From positions 3,226,482-3,290,481 of the forward strand of contig NZ_FSRA01000001.1 in assembly GCF_900129465.1 (NCBI RefSeq): 64,000 nucleotides of DNA, read 5' to 3'. This DNA comes from Chitinophaga niabensis. GTDB taxonomy: Bacteria; Bacteroidota; Bacteroidia; Chitinophagales; Chitinophagaceae. Made by a program: the position numbers and the translations under genes. Each line of letters starts with the position of its first letter. The stretch's first letter is position 1. Of the stretch, positions 1 through 9,571 are shown one piece after another. Under the pieces are notes generated by a model. The model searched no databases and had not been told where the DNA came from. It saw nothing but the letters and a program-made list of their open reading frames with translations.

Positions 1-263
1 TCAAAATCCTTTCCTGTATATTCAAAATAGCTGAACAGGAAATACTGCGCTTCTATTTTCCGGAGATAGATAGAATAGTTCCGGATATTACATTCCTTAA
101 TTTTCTTCAATACACCAGGCCAGGCCTTGGCATGTAACTCCTTGTAATAAGCCAGTTTCTCCGGCTTCAGGCCGGTAACAGAACCATAACGCTGAACAGT
201 AACCTGTTTGGTCCCACAAGCCTGCAATACAATAAAAAACAGTAACAGATTGAATAAACGCAT
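1..263 (-). CDS. L-rhamnose mutarotase family lipoprotein (3' end cut by window edge)
   Basis: The reading frame starts with ATG at 263 and stays open to base 1, giving 87 complete codons; the C-terminus lies outside the window. The N-terminus is a lipoprotein signal with lipobox LQAC near residues 14-17. The mature part (RYGSVTGLKPEKLAYYKELH, then AWPGVLKKIKECNIRNYSIY and FSYFEYTGKDF) matches the RhaM/DUF718 family, dimeric enzymes that interconvert sugar anomers. Family members are usually a little over 100 residues, so most of the domain is visible. A lipoprotein form suggests a periplasmic or surface location. It lies 6 bp downstream of the symporter and probably shares an operon with it and the fuconate dehydratase. 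The actual sugar could be L-fucose or L-rhamnose; sequence alone does not say. Confidence 0.85.
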   Translation of the reverse strand, partial: MRLFNLLLFFIVLQACGTKQVTVQRYGSVTGLKPEKLAYYKELHAKAWPGVLKKIKECNIRNYSIYLRKIEAQYFLFSYFEYTGKDF

Positions 264-269
264 CCTGAT

Positions 270-1895
270 CTATTTGAAAAGTAAATACAAAACGATCATA
301 ATAGCCACCAGGCAGGCAGACAATACCTTATAATTCGCCAGCCCCTTCCATCCTTTGTGAGCCAATGGTTCCAGGGGAGACTTCCAGTAAAGTTTTTCAC
401 TCTCCGTAGTGTGCTGCACCGGGTAGATGTAAGAGAATACTACCTGCACCAGCACACAGCAAAAGAACAGGTAAAAGGCCATCAGCATAAAAGGTATTTG
501 CCCCAATACAGAGCCGGGATAAGTTTTTGTGAAAACAAATACACCTACCCCTAAAGCAGAACCTATCCATAACGTATACTTCGAAGCAGGTGCAGATGCC
601 TTCTTCCAGAAGATACCCAATACAAACACACAGGTGATGGGTGGCGCAATATGTGCAATGATATCATTCAAGCCCACAAAAATACTTTCGTAACTATTCA
701 GCAAAGGCAGCAGGAATAAAGAAATGACCAGCGCCGCGCCAGCTACCACCCTTCCCATCCTCACCAGCTTTTTATCCTCCGTACCAGGGCGGTAGCGTTG
801 ATAGAAATCATAGGTAACAATGGTGGATACAGCATTGAGGGCACCGGATACCTGGCTCATCAAACCGGATAACAATGCTGCCACCAATACACCTATCAGG
901 CCACTGGGCAATAATTGCGTGATCATTAAAGTATAAATACCCTTGCTCTCTATCCCTTTTTCAGAAGTGATACTGCTCAGGTCCAGCAGGTTTGTTTTAT
1001 ACAAAGCATAAGCTAACAGCCCCGGCAACACGAAAATAAATACCGGCAATATCTTCAGGAACCCGCAGAACAAAGCCCCTGCCCTGGCATGATCTTCATC
1101 CTTTGCACCTAATAACCTTTGTACGATCGTTTGGTCCGCACACCAATACCAGATCCCTATTACCGGGTATCCCAGGAAAACAGCATACCAGGGCATTCCG
1201 CTGCTATCGCCATGTGGCTTTAACATAGATAATTTATCCAGCTCCCCGCCTGCCTGCAATACAGCCGTCATCTCATGCCATCCGCCCATCTTATGATAAG
1301 CTGCGATACTGATAATAACAGCACCACTCAGCAACACTACTGTTTGTATGGACTCTGTGATCACCACTGCGCGCAAGCCTCCAACAATCGTATATACCGC
1401 CGTAATGAGAGAGATAATGATCACACTGGCATACATGTTCATACCAAAAAGTGTTTTCAGCACAATGCCACCTGCCAGCATGGAAAATGCAATATGCACA
1501 ATGATGGCAGACACTACGGACACGCCGGCCAGCCAATCCCTCGAAGCTTTATCATACCGTTTCTCCAGGAAATCCGGTAACGTGGATACACCTGACCTGA
1601 TGTAAAAAGGCACAAATAACAAGGCAAGGGTGATCAGCACAAACACAGCCATCCATTCAAAATTACCATTCAGTAACCCTGAATCAAACCCACTTTGCGC
1701 AAGGCTTACCAGGTGTACAGTGGAAATATTGGTGGCAAACAATGCCAGCCCGATCGCCGGCCAGGTTAACCGCTTCCCTGCCAGGAAATATTCATTGGCA
1801 CCTTTATTAAAATTCCCGGCACCGGCCCACAGGCCAATGAATAGAATAGCCAGGATGTAGAGGCCTGCAATGGTGAGGTCCAGATTACTGATCAT
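270..1895 (-). CDS. sodium:solute symporter (SSS family, SGLT-like sugar transporter)
   Basis: The 541-residue protein is almost entirely hydrophobic helices, with the N-terminus (DLTIAGLYILAILFIGLWAG) and the motif GANEYFLAGKRLTWPAIGLA typical of the solute:sodium symporter family. The segment GYPVIGIWYWCADQTIVQRL followed by LGAKDEDHARAGALFCGFLK is characteristic of the SGLT-like sugar branch. It would carry a monosaccharide across the inner membrane with Na+. It starts 2 bp after the stop of the fuconate dehydratase gene and ends 6 bp before the mutarotase gene, so the three genes form a tight minus-strand unit. The likely cargo is the deoxysugar or acid sugar handled by its neighbours; this is inferred from context only. 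Confidence 0.9.
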   Translation of the reverse strand: MISNLDLTIAGLYILAILFIGLWAGAGNFNKGANEYFLAGKRLTWPAIGLALFATNISTVHLVSLAQSGFDSGLLNGNFEWMAVFVLITLALLFVPFYIRSGVSTLPDFLEKRYDKASRDWLAGVSVVSAIIVHIAFSMLAGGIVLKTLFGMNMYASVIIISLITAVYTIVGGLRAVVITESIQTVVLLSGAVIISIAAYHKMGGWHEMTAVLQAGGELDKLSMLKPHGDSSGMPWYAVFLGYPVIGIWYWCADQTIVQRLLGAKDEDHARAGALFCGFLKILPVFIFVLPGLLAYALYKTNLLDLSSITSEKGIESKGIYTLMITQLLPSGLIGVLVAALLSGLMSQVSGALNAVSTIVTYDFYQRYRPGTEDKKLVRMGRVVAGAALVISLFLLPLLNSYESIFVGLNDIIAHIAPPITCVFVLGIFWKKASAPASKYTLWIGSALGVGVFVFTKTYPGSVLGQIPFMLMAFYLFFCCVLVQVVFSYIYPVQHTTESEKLYWKSPLEPLAHKGWKGLANYKVLSACLVAIMIVLYLLFK

Positions 1896-1897
1896 GT

Positions 1898-3121
1898 TTA
1901 CTTTTTCAGATCGCAGCTGCTGCCCGGTTCCATAGGGGTGATATATCTGCCATCCCTGATGTGTACCGGATGAATGAAATGCTGCTGTAGATGTGGAATA
2001 TGTTCTAAGAATAATGCTTCATGCCCCATGGCAATATGGTTGAATAACACAAGATGCTGATGTAACTGCCCCATATCTCCCACATGCGGCACTACCGGGA
2101 TACCGAATTTACGGCACAATAAACTCACCGTAATGAATTCACTCACTCCTCCCACTCTCACAGCATCTACCTGTATAAAACCGGCACTGCCGGTTTGCAG
2201 GTAGTTTTTAAAGATGATCCTGTTAGGTACATGTTCCCCCAGGGCCAGTTTAGTTGGCGCGATGTGATCCGCCAGTACTTTATGCGCCAATACATCGTCA
2301 GGGTGTGTTGGCTCTTCTATCCAATACGGATTCATGGACTGCAACACTTTACAGATCTTCATTGCCTGCGGCAATGTCCATTGCTGGTTGGCATCCAGCA
2401 TGATCTTCACATCATCCCCTGCTACTTCGCGCACGATATGTGCGCGCCTGATATCCCGTTCAGCATCCGCAGCGCCCACTTTCAGCTTCATGGCGGTAAA
2501 CCCGTTCTGCACTGCTTTCCTGCAATTGGCCCGTACCTCCTCATCGGAATAATTGAACCAGCCAACAGAAGTATCATATCCCGGATAACCACTGTGAATG
2601 ATCCCCTCCCGCTCAGCCATGCTGCTGCGGTTGCTTTCCAGTAATTGCAGCGCTTCTTCCCGGGTCAGCTCATCTTCAAGATAAGAAAGGTCCAGTGTGT
2701 TCACGATAGTTGCTGCTGGCAGGCTGGTCAGTAATTTCCATAAAGGCACTCCACGCTTTTTTGCCCAAAGGTCAAAGCAGGCATTGGTTACAGCTGCCAG
2801 CCCCAAATGCACCACTCCTTTATGCGGCCCCAGCCATCTGAACTGTTGCTCATTCGATAATTGACGGAAGATGTTCCCGAAGTCTCCCATGATCTCTTCA
2901 ATATCCCTGCCCTGCAAAGTTGCAGCATAGAACTGTGCAGCCTTGCATACAAGATCGTTCCCTTCACCTAATGTAAAAGCGAAACCGGTTCCCGTGTTCC
3001 CTTTGTTATCCGTTAGTTCCGTTACAGCGTACGAGTATACCGGATCACGGTGTATGGCATCACTTCCTGCACCCTTGCTGAGTGGGAAACGCCTGTCACT
3101 AACAACTATCTTGTTTATCAT
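1898..3121 (-). CDS. fucD: L-fuconate dehydratase (enolase superfamily)
   Basis: The 407-residue protein belongs to the mandelate racemase subgroup of the enolase superfamily. It carries the general-base lysine motif MKLKVGA, the metal-ligand series LDANQQW, WIEEPTHPDD and GEHV, and the C-terminal VPHVGDMGQLHQHLVLFNHI stretch containing the catalytic His. The N-terminal text (DRRFPLSKGAGSDAIHRDP) and SVGWFNYSDEEV are typical of L-fuconate dehydratases, which convert L-fuconate to 2-keto-3-deoxy-L-fuconate and often also accept related sugar acids. It is somewhat shorter than the best known proteobacterial enzyme (about 440 residues). It heads an operon with the symporter and the mutarotase and is divergent from an AraC regulator. 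It likely takes part in non-phosphorylated L-fucose degradation, with the remaining enzymes beyond the left edge. Confidence 0.85.
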   Translation of the reverse strand: MINKIVVSDRRFPLSKGAGSDAIHRDPVYSYAVTELTDNKGNTGTGFAFTLGEGNDLVCKAAQFYAATLQGRDIEEIMGDFGNIFRQLSNEQQFRWLGPHKGVVHLGLAAVTNACFDLWAKKRGVPLWKLLTSLPAATIVNTLDLSYLEDELTREEALQLLESNRSSMAEREGIIHSGYPGYDTSVGWFNYSDEEVRANCRKAVQNGFTAMKLKVGAADAERDIRRAHIVREVAGDDVKIMLDANQQWTLPQAMKICKVLQSMNPYWIEEPTHPDDVLAHKVLADHIAPTKLALGEHVPNRIIFKNYLQTGSAGFIQVDAVRVGGVSEFITVSLLCRKFGIPVVPHVGDMGQLHQHLVLFNHIAMGHEALFLEHIPHLQQHFIHPVHIRDGRYITPMEPGSSCDLKK

Positions 3122-3187
3122 AATGCTAAAGTAGGGCTAAGGTATCCCTAAAATGCAAACCCTGAAATAGAGTATACACCAACCTTA

Positions 3188-3222
3188 ATGGATTATCCTT
3201 TTACGCTTGTGCTATGGATTAT
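3188..3222. promoter_or_regulatory. direct repeat in the fucD/araC divergent region, candidate AraC site
   Basis: The nonamer ATGGATTAT occurs twice, at 3188-3196 and 3214-3222, 26 bp apart and both on the plus strand, within the roughly 190-bp region between the divergent fucD and AraC-regulator genes. AraC-family proteins commonly bind direct repeats spaced by two or more helical turns. The assignment to this regulator is inference. Confidence 0.35.
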
Positions 3223-3309
3223 TTTAGTTAATTTTAAATGAAACAATGCACCATTAAAGCTTCCCGCTTACGGCACACAACCCGCCTGAACAGGCAAACC
3301 GGATTATTC

Positions 3310-4203
3310 ATGAATACGAGCATACAGAAAAGAAAAGATGGATTTGAAGGACAGAAGCTGATCAGCCTGCCTGATATCATTCATAAGAACAACACTCCAG
3401 TTACACAGATCTACATTACGCACATAGGATATTTCCCTAAAGCGGCCTATCATTACCGGGAACGCAGGAAAGGTTGTGCAGATAATATCCTCATCTACTG
3501 CCTGAGAGGAAAAGGCTGGTACATCATTGGCAATAAAAGATACAATGTGGGGCCGGGGCAGTTCATTCAGATCCCTGCCACTTCACAATACATGCGCTAC
3601 GGCGCAGATGTTGATGATCCATGGACCATCTATTGGGTACATTACAGCGGTAAGGATATGCATACGTTTAATGCTGCGCTTAAGATCACAGAGAAAGATG
3701 GCCCGCGGAACATTACCTATAATGAAAAGTCTATTAAGATCTGGGAGCACATGTATCAGAGCCTGGAAATGGGTTATAGTAAAGATAATCTCACCAATGC
3801 TAATTTCTGCCTGCCATACTTCCTGGCTACTTTCCTCTATCCGGAGAAACACGAGGAACAGCAAAGCGGAAAAGAGCCGGACCTGGTAACAGAAACCATC
3901 CTGTTCATGCGCAACAACCTGGACCTGAAAGTAACAGTGGAAGACCTGGCAGCCCGCCACAAATTATCCACCTCTCATTTTTCCAACTTATTTAAAAAGG
4001 CAACCGGCATGTCTCCCATCGATTATTTAATTCACCTTAAACTACAGAAGGCCTGCCAGTTACTTTATGATGCTACCATAAAGATCAAGGATATCGCGAA
4101 AGCCATAGGCTACGATGATCCTTATTATTTTTCCCGCCTGTTCAAAAAGCTCATGGAGATGTCTCCCGAGCAATACAGGGTATTACGGAAGAAAAAAGCC
4201 TAA
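3310..4203 (+). CDS. AraC family transcriptional regulator
   Basis: The protein has an N-terminal cupin-type sensor region (CLRGKGWYIIGNKRYNVGPG, then WTIYWVHYSG) and a C-terminal pair of helix-turn-helix motifs (VEDLAARHKLSTSHFSNLFK; IKDIAKAIGYDDPYYFSRLF, ending with MSPEQYRVL). This is the classical sugar-responsive AraC/MelR layout. The frame is open from ATG 3238, but residues before ATG 3310 are basic, low in complexity and unlike the family, so 3310 is preferred (297 residues). It sits between the divergent fucD operon and the first SusC/SusD locus, so it could regulate one or both. The effector is unknown; a deoxysugar or uronate is a reasonable guess from the neighbours. Confidence 0.88.
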   Translation: MNTSIQKRKDGFEGQKLISLPDIIHKNNTPVTQIYITHIGYFPKAAYHYRERRKGCADNILIYCLRGKGWYIIGNKRYNVGPGQFIQIPATSQYMRYGADVDDPWTIYWVHYSGKDMHTFNAALKITEKDGPRNITYNEKSIKIWEHMYQSLEMGYSKDNLTNANFCLPYFLATFLYPEKHEEQQSGKEPDLVTETILFMRNNLDLKVTVEDLAARHKLSTSHFSNLFKKATGMSPIDYLIHLKLQKACQLLYDATIKIKDIAKAIGYDDPYYFSRLFKKLMEMSPEQYRVLRKKKA

Positions 4204-4557
4204 CGCCTCTCCTGCATTTTCCAACCCTCCAGGAAGTGTACTTACTACCCTTCATTTGAAAATACTATTATTTTAAGGTAAAAAAGAGCAATCGATTGTT
4301 TTTTTTATATACTTTTGTTTCAGGTCATAAATCGAGGACCCGGTAGCAAGCCAAAATCAATACCAGGACGTGAACTAAACAAATTCCACAAACCAAAAAC
4401 AACATTATTCCCACGATGAGTTTAAAAACAAAGCAAAGCTAAAACACTGCCGCATTATGCAATCGTTTGCATGTATGTGGTACTTATTATTTGTTCCCAG
4501 GGGTGAGTGATCTCGCCCAGGGCATTCCATTTCTTGCCTCACTTTAAATAAAGCGTT
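4204..4557 (+). promoter_or_regulatory. 354-bp upstream region of polysaccharide utilisation locus 1
   Basis: This gene-free stretch separates the AraC gene from SusC. It holds a TACTTTTG element at 4310-4317 that fits the Bacteroidota -7 consensus TAnnTTTG; no clear -33 box at the usual distance was found. If used, it would give a leader of over 200 bases. Within the leader lies a 16-bp perfect palindrome at 4457-4472, listed separately. A nine-codon ATG...TAA frame at 4416-4442 is present but has no other support. No terminator hairpin was seen after the AraC gene. Confidence 0.5.
4457..4472. promoter_or_regulatory. LacI-type palindromic operator candidate
   Basis: The bases ATGCAA-TCGT-TTGCAT form a perfect 6-4-6 inverted repeat. 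The inner 14 bases fit the pattern TGCAA-n-CG-n-TTGCA, which is the symmetry of LacI/GalR-family operators with a central CG. It lies about 85 bp before the SusC start and downstream of the TACTTTTG promoter candidate, the position expected for a roadblock repressor. No LacI-family gene lies in this window, so the cognate protein would have to be encoded elsewhere. Confidence 0.45.
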
Positions 4558-7500
4558 ATGTCAGATTATTTACAACTCTGTCCGACTCCTCGTTGGCTGC
4601 GTATCCGGTGGATATATTTAGCCTGGATACCTGTGACATGCTTATCCACAGCAGCATCGGCGAACAGGACACCAACGTCTACTTATTATCAACAGGAAAC
4701 ACGCGAACTCCGTGGCCGCGTTACAGATGAATCCAAAACACCTTTACCCGGAGTAACAGTAACTTTAAAAGGAAGTAAACAAGGTACCGTTACGGATGCC
4801 AGCGGATTTTATTCATTGAAGGTTGCTGCTGCTTCCGGCATCCTTGAATTTACCTTTATCGGTTATGCCAAACAGGAGCAGGCTTATGCTGATTTTAAAG
4901 GAGTAGATATCCAAATGACTTTTGACCAGAAAGCATTGGGAGAAGTAGTGGTAGTAGGGTATGGTACACAAAAGAAAGTGAACATGGTGGGTGCTGTTTC
5001 TGCTATCAAAGTAGATGAAGCCATCACCAGCCGCGCCCTGCCAAATGCTTCCTCAGCACTCTCAGGCCTGGTGCCTGGTTTAGCCGTTACCCAATCTACC
5101 GGTATGGCTGGCCGTAATGGTGCAGCCCTGATGATCCGGGGATTAGGCACGGTAAATAATGCCAATCCGCTGGTAGTAGTGGACGGTATGCCGGATGTGG
5201 ACATCAACCTGATCAACATCAACGACATTGAAAGCATCTCTGTATTAAAAGATGCCACCTCTGCATCTGTATATGGTTCCCGTGCCGCAAATGGTGTGAT
5301 CCTCATCACCACCAAATCCGGTAAAGGCCTGAAGAAAACACAGCTCAACTTCAGCGGGTCTTTAGCACTTACCAAACCTACAAAGGCCTTTGATTTCATG
5401 CCAGACTATGCACGCGGGCTTACCATGCATCAACGCCAGGCTGCTGTTGGAACCTTACGCCCCCTGTGGGATTTTAAAGATGGTACTATCGATCAGTGGA
5501 TGGCCATGAGTATGATCGATCCCCTTCGTTATCCTAATACAGACTGGTGGGATGTGATCATCCGCGATGGACAGTTACAGAATTATAATGTTTCCGCTGC
5601 CGGTGGTGGTGAGAACTCTAACTTCTTCATCTCTTTAGGCGTAGTGGATGAAAAAGGCTTGCAGATCAATAACGATTTTACCCGTTACAATGCACGCTTT
5701 AACTATGATTACAAACTGCGCAAAAATATGAACGTGGGTGTGCGTTTCAACGGCAGCTGGACCAAATTCGTATATGCGCTGGAAGATGGTTTTACAGACG
5801 ACAACGTTTCCAATACCGCTGGTTTTGACCTTCAGTATGCCATAGCAGGTATTACCCCCTATGATCCGGTATCAGGTTACTATGGTGGTGTAATGGCTTA
5901 CAATGAAGATGCGCAGGCATACAATCCATTTACGGTATATCAGAATACACTCAACCGCCAGAACAGGCAGGGAGCCAACAGTACGTTCTACCTGGACTGG
6001 TCCCCCATTGAAGGATTAACAGCACGTGTTGATTATTCCCTGAACTACTACAACCAATTCCGCTGGAATGCTGCTACGCCTAACAGGGCCTACAACTTCC
6101 AGAGCAATACTTTCGGCACCCGCACTTACGTTGGAGACAATGCCGGCGTAGGTAACTTTACCAATACAGGGTATAAAACATTGCTGAACGGTAGCCTTAA
6201 CTACAAAAGAACTTTTGCAAAGAACCACGAGATAAGTGCCATGGTAGTATATACGGAGGAGTACTGGTATGACCGTTACCAGGGATCCACCCGTAACGAC
6301 AGGCTCCATCCTACCCTGCATGAAATTGATGCAGCACTCACCACCACACAAACAACAGGCGGTAATTCCAGTACGGAAGGGCTGCTTTCTTACATCGGCC
6401 GTTTTAACTATACTGCCTTTAATAAATACCTCTTTGAATTCAATGGTCGTATTGATGGTTCTTCCAAATTCCTGCCAGGCCACCAGTATGGCTTCTTTCC
6501 CTCCGTTGCATTAGGATGGCGTTTTACGGAAGAAAACTTCATCAAACAGTACACAGAAAATATCCTGAGCCAGGGTAAATTCAGGATCTCCTATGGTTCT
6601 CTCGGTAACAACAGTGGTATCAACAGGTATGAACAACAACCCACGCTGGCAGACGCAGCCTACATGATAGGTGATAACGCAAGCAAAGGATTTGTGAACA
6701 GGAAACTGGTGAACAGCTCTTTAAGCTGGGAAAAGAATACGGTGTTGAACATTGGTCTGGACCTTGGCTTCTTCGATAATAGGCTGTCTGCCGAACTGGA
6801 TTATTACAACCGCCTAACCACAGGTATGGTACGGCCTTCCGAAATGTCTATCATGCTCACAGGTGCTTATGATGCGCCAAGGAGGAATATCGGTGACCTC
6901 CGTAACAAGGGCGTGGAATTAAACCTTACCTGGTCAGACAAGATCGGCGAAATAAAATACGGCGTAAACCTGAATGGTTCCTACAACAGTACCACCCTCG
7001 AAAAATGGAACGAATTCCTCGGTAAAGGTTACACCTTCCTGAATATGCCCTATCACTTCCTGTATACTTTTGAAGACCTCGGTGTTGCACAAACCTGGGA
7101 AGATGTATACAATGCCACGCCACAGAACGCATCCCCCGGAGATATCCTGCGTAAAGACCTGAACGGAGATGGCAGGATCACTGCAGAGGATAAGAAAGCC
7201 TATCCAAACATCCAGCGCGACCGCCCCACTACTTACTTTGCCCTGGGCGCAAATGTAGGCTGGAAAGGTATTGACCTCTCTTTCCTCTTCCAGGGTGCTA
7301 CCGGTCGTAAGGACTATATCATGAATAACTACAACAACACCAGCCCTTCCGCAAAAAGATATGCCTGGACCTGGGACCAATGGTACAACATATGGTCACT
7401 GGATAACAGGGGTGGTTCATTACCACGTTTATCCGGGAATGCTAACAGGGAGGAAACTTCTTTCTGGCTGGATGATATGACCTATCTCCGCCTGAAAAAT

Positions 7501-7695
7501 ATTCAGCTTGGCTATACTATCCCCTCCAATTTGCTGAAAAGGATCGGGGTGAATTCATTCCGCATTTTCGGTTCCGCAGAGAACATTATGACCCTTACCA
7601 ACTTCCGCGGTCTTGATCCTGAAGCAACAGGCAACAGGAGTAATGCATACCCCGTGAATAAATCATATTCCGCAGGTGTTAATGTGGGCTTTTAA
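4558..7695 (+). CDS. SusC/RagA-family TonB-linked outer membrane transporter (locus 1)
   Basis: The 1045-residue protein has a signal region, a carboxypeptidase-regulatory-like domain at about residues 55-130 (RGRVTDESKTPLPGVTVTLK), a TonB-box/plug start (EVVVVGYGTQKKVNMVGAVS), the plug signature DIESISVLKDATSASVYGSR, and a long 22-strand barrel ending in aromatic Phe (SAGVNVGF). SusC proteins import oligosaccharides across the outer membrane together with a SusD lipoprotein cap. The SusD partner begins 10 bp downstream. The signal peptide is longer and less regular than usual, with several Trp and Arg, but no better start is seen. The locus continues with surface lipoproteins and two polysaccharide lyases, so the cargo is probably unsaturated uronic-acid oligosaccharides. 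Confidence 0.95.
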   Translation: MSDYLQLCPTPRWLRIRWIYLAWIPVTCLSTAASANRTPTSTYYQQETRELRGRVTDESKTPLPGVTVTLKGSKQGTVTDASGFYSLKVAAASGILEFTFIGYAKQEQAYADFKGVDIQMTFDQKALGEVVVVGYGTQKKVNMVGAVSAIKVDEAITSRALPNASSALSGLVPGLAVTQSTGMAGRNGAALMIRGLGTVNNANPLVVVDGMPDVDINLININDIESISVLKDATSASVYGSRAANGVILITTKSGKGLKKTQLNFSGSLALTKPTKAFDFMPDYARGLTMHQRQAAVGTLRPLWDFKDGTIDQWMAMSMIDPLRYPNTDWWDVIIRDGQLQNYNVSAAGGGENSNFFISLGVVDEKGLQINNDFTRYNARFNYDYKLRKNMNVGVRFNGSWTKFVYALEDGFTDDNVSNTAGFDLQYAIAGITPYDPVSGYYGGVMAYNEDAQAYNPFTVYQNTLNRQNRQGANSTFYLDWSPIEGLTARVDYSLNYYNQFRWNAATPNRAYNFQSNTFGTRTYVGDNAGVGNFTNTGYKTLLNGSLNYKRTFAKNHEISAMVVYTEEYWYDRYQGSTRNDRLHPTLHEIDAALTTTQTTGGNSSTEGLLSYIGRFNYTAFNKYLFEFNGRIDGSSKFLPGHQYGFFPSVALGWRFTEENFIKQYTENILSQGKFRISYGSLGNNSGINRYEQQPTLADAAYMIGDNASKGFVNRKLVNSSLSWEKNTVLNIGLDLGFFDNRLSAELDYYNRLTTGMVRPSEMSIMLTGAYDAPRRNIGDLRNKGVELNLTWSDKIGEIKYGVNLNGSYNSTTLEKWNEFLGKGYTFLNMPYHFLYTFEDLGVAQTWEDVYNATPQNASPGDILRKDLNGDGRITAEDKKAYPNIQRDRPTTYFALGANVGWKGIDLSFLFQGATGRKDYIMNNYNNTSPSAKRYAWTWDQWYNIWSLDNRGGSLPRLSGNANREETSFWLDDMTYLRLKNIQLGYTIPSNLLKRIGVNSFRIFGSAENIMTLTNFRGLDPEATGNRSNAYPVNKSYSAGVNVGF

Positions 7696-7705
7696 ATTTA
7701 TAATC

Positions 7706-9544
7706 ATGAAAAGATCAATTGCAAAAATATATCTGATAGGTGCTGTTGTCAGCCTAGCTTTCACTTCCGGCTGCGTCAAAAACCTGCTGGACCAGAAAGC
7801 TACTGTAGAATTGCCGTATGCGCAGTTCTGGAAAACAGAAGCAGATGCCACCATGGCACTCATGGGCGCATATGCCGATACACGTTATGTATTCGACCGT
7901 GATTACATGATGGAAGGACATGGAGAATATACCAGGGTACGCGGCATGGCAGCTCCTACCAATCTTGTAACAGGGGATGCTTACCAGGGAAATTCCGGCA
8001 TCTACGATCCTACCAACTATGCAGATAAATGGGATAAAATGTACCGCTATCTGTATGGTGGCGTGAACCGCTGCAACTATGTGATCGATAATGTAAACGT
8101 CATGATAGCAGCCGCTAATGAAACTTCTAAACCCAGTCTGGAAAGAATAGCCGGTGAAGCTAAACTCCTGCGCGGTCTCTGCTATTTTAAGCTGATATCG
8201 ATGTGGGGAGATGTTCCTTACATCAGCAAAACAGTGAACGATAACAGTGAAGTAGCGAAGATCCCCCGTACTCCCATCGGCCAGGTAAAGGATTCTATCC
8301 TCGCAGATCTTAACTATGCATTTGAAAAGCTGCCCAATAAAAGTACAGAAATAGGCCGTATGGCTAAACCCGCAGCTTTGGCCCTCCGTGGTAAAGTGCA
8401 ATTATATTGGGCCTCCTGGAATAATTTCGGCTGGCCGGAATTAGCAGGTTTTGTTCCCAATGCCGCAACTGCCACCGCCGCCTATACTGCAGCAGCTGAT
8501 GATTTCAGGAAAGTGATCAACGACTACGGCCTGGTATTGTTCAGGAATGGAGAACCCGGAGAAATTGACGCCCTCGGAAAAGCGGAAAAGCTCCCCAACT
8601 ATTTCTACCTCTTTATGCCTGTGGCAAATGGTGATGGGGAAAACCTCCTGTACTTCACACATGGTGGAACAGGTACAGGCCAGGGAGAAGAACTGATGCG
8701 TAACCTGGGAACACGTACCGTTGAAAGCTCTCAACTATGGGTACACCCAAGGTATGAAATTGCAGACCGTTACCAATTGACAACAACCGGCGATTTCGCA
8801 CCTCCTTTGAAACCAATGCCTCCCACCGGAGCTGGCAGAACAACGCTTAATTCGGCAGTAAACCCACAGAGCTACGCCGATCGTGATTACAGGATGAAAG
8901 CATCCCTCATTTGGGATATGGAAATGAGCATTGGGCTCACCAGTTTGAAGTCCACCGGCTTCTTCCCCTTCGTTTATAAATCAAACAGCGCTCCTATCGT
9001 AATAGATGGTGTGAATTATGTTACTTCTTTCCCTGATGGTGTTAACTCCGGTTACATCTTCCGCAAGTTTGTAAGGAACTATCCCGGGCTGGGCCGCAGT
9101 GAAGGTAATTATGCATGGCCGGTGATCCGCCTGGCAGATGTATACCTGATGTATGCAGAAGCTACCAATTTCGCCACCGGCCCACAGGCAGATGCCATCG
9201 CCCTGGTGAACAAAGTACGCTACAGGGGGAAACTTCCACCGCTGGCAGCATCAAAAACTGCAGATAAAGCCACTTTCTTTAGTGCCATTGAACAGGAAAG
9301 GATCATTGAACTGATCGGTGAAGGCCAACGTGGTTTTGACATCCGCAGATGGAGAGCAATTGAAAGGATCTGGGGAGCCCCTGCAGGCCCGGGCGTATGG
9401 CGGCTGGATACACATGGCGGACAAATAACACGGTATTATCAAAACACGCCGGAAAGAACGTACCAGCAGAATTATATTTTCAGGATACCTCCGGGTGAAC
9501 GTGACCGTAATCCAAACCTCACGCAGAACACACCATGGCTGTAA
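7706..9544 (+). CDS. SusD/RagB-family outer membrane lipoprotein (locus 1)
   Basis: The start at ATG 7706 puts a standard lipoprotein signal (MKRSIAKIYLIGAVVSL, Cys in TSGCVKN) at the N-terminus; the frame is open upstream to 7676, but those residues overlap SusC and do not fit a signal. The 612-residue protein shows the SusD hallmarks: an N-terminal SusD-like region with TPR helices (GEAKLLRGLCYFKLISMWGD), YAWPVIRLADVYLMYAEATN and the C-terminal EQERIIELIGEGQRGFDIRR. SusD caps the SusC barrel and binds glycans at the cell surface. Its specificity cannot be read from sequence; the downstream lyases suggest a uronate-rich polymer. Confidence 0.93.
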   Translation: MKRSIAKIYLIGAVVSLAFTSGCVKNLLDQKATVELPYAQFWKTEADATMALMGAYADTRYVFDRDYMMEGHGEYTRVRGMAAPTNLVTGDAYQGNSGIYDPTNYADKWDKMYRYLYGGVNRCNYVIDNVNVMIAAANETSKPSLERIAGEAKLLRGLCYFKLISMWGDVPYISKTVNDNSEVAKIPRTPIGQVKDSILADLNYAFEKLPNKSTEIGRMAKPAALALRGKVQLYWASWNNFGWPELAGFVPNAATATAAYTAAADDFRKVINDYGLVLFRNGEPGEIDALGKAEKLPNYFYLFMPVANGDGENLLYFTHGGTGTGQGEELMRNLGTRTVESSQLWVHPRYEIADRYQLTTTGDFAPPLKPMPPTGAGRTTLNSAVNPQSYADRDYRMKASLIWDMEMSIGLTSLKSTGFFPFVYKSNSAPIVIDGVNYVTSFPDGVNSGYIFRKFVRNYPGLGRSEGNYAWPVIRLADVYLMYAEATNFATGPQADAIALVNKVRYRGKLPPLAASKTADKATFFSAIEQERIIELIGEGQRGFDIRRWRAIERIWGAPAGPGVWRLDTHGGQITRYYQNTPERTYQQNYIFRIPPGERDRNPNLTQNTPWL

Positions 9545-9571
9545 CCCAATTTTCACTTTAAAAAGAGCAAG

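Noticed and set aside
4416..4442. Nine-codon open frame (MSLKTKQS) in the leader of locus 1, possible leader peptide
   Set aside because: Too short to judge, and no ribosome-binding or attenuator structure accompanies it.
4884..5399. Long open frames opposite SusC and other large genes
   Set aside because: They mirror the codon structure of the real genes and show no family similarity, signal or operon logic.
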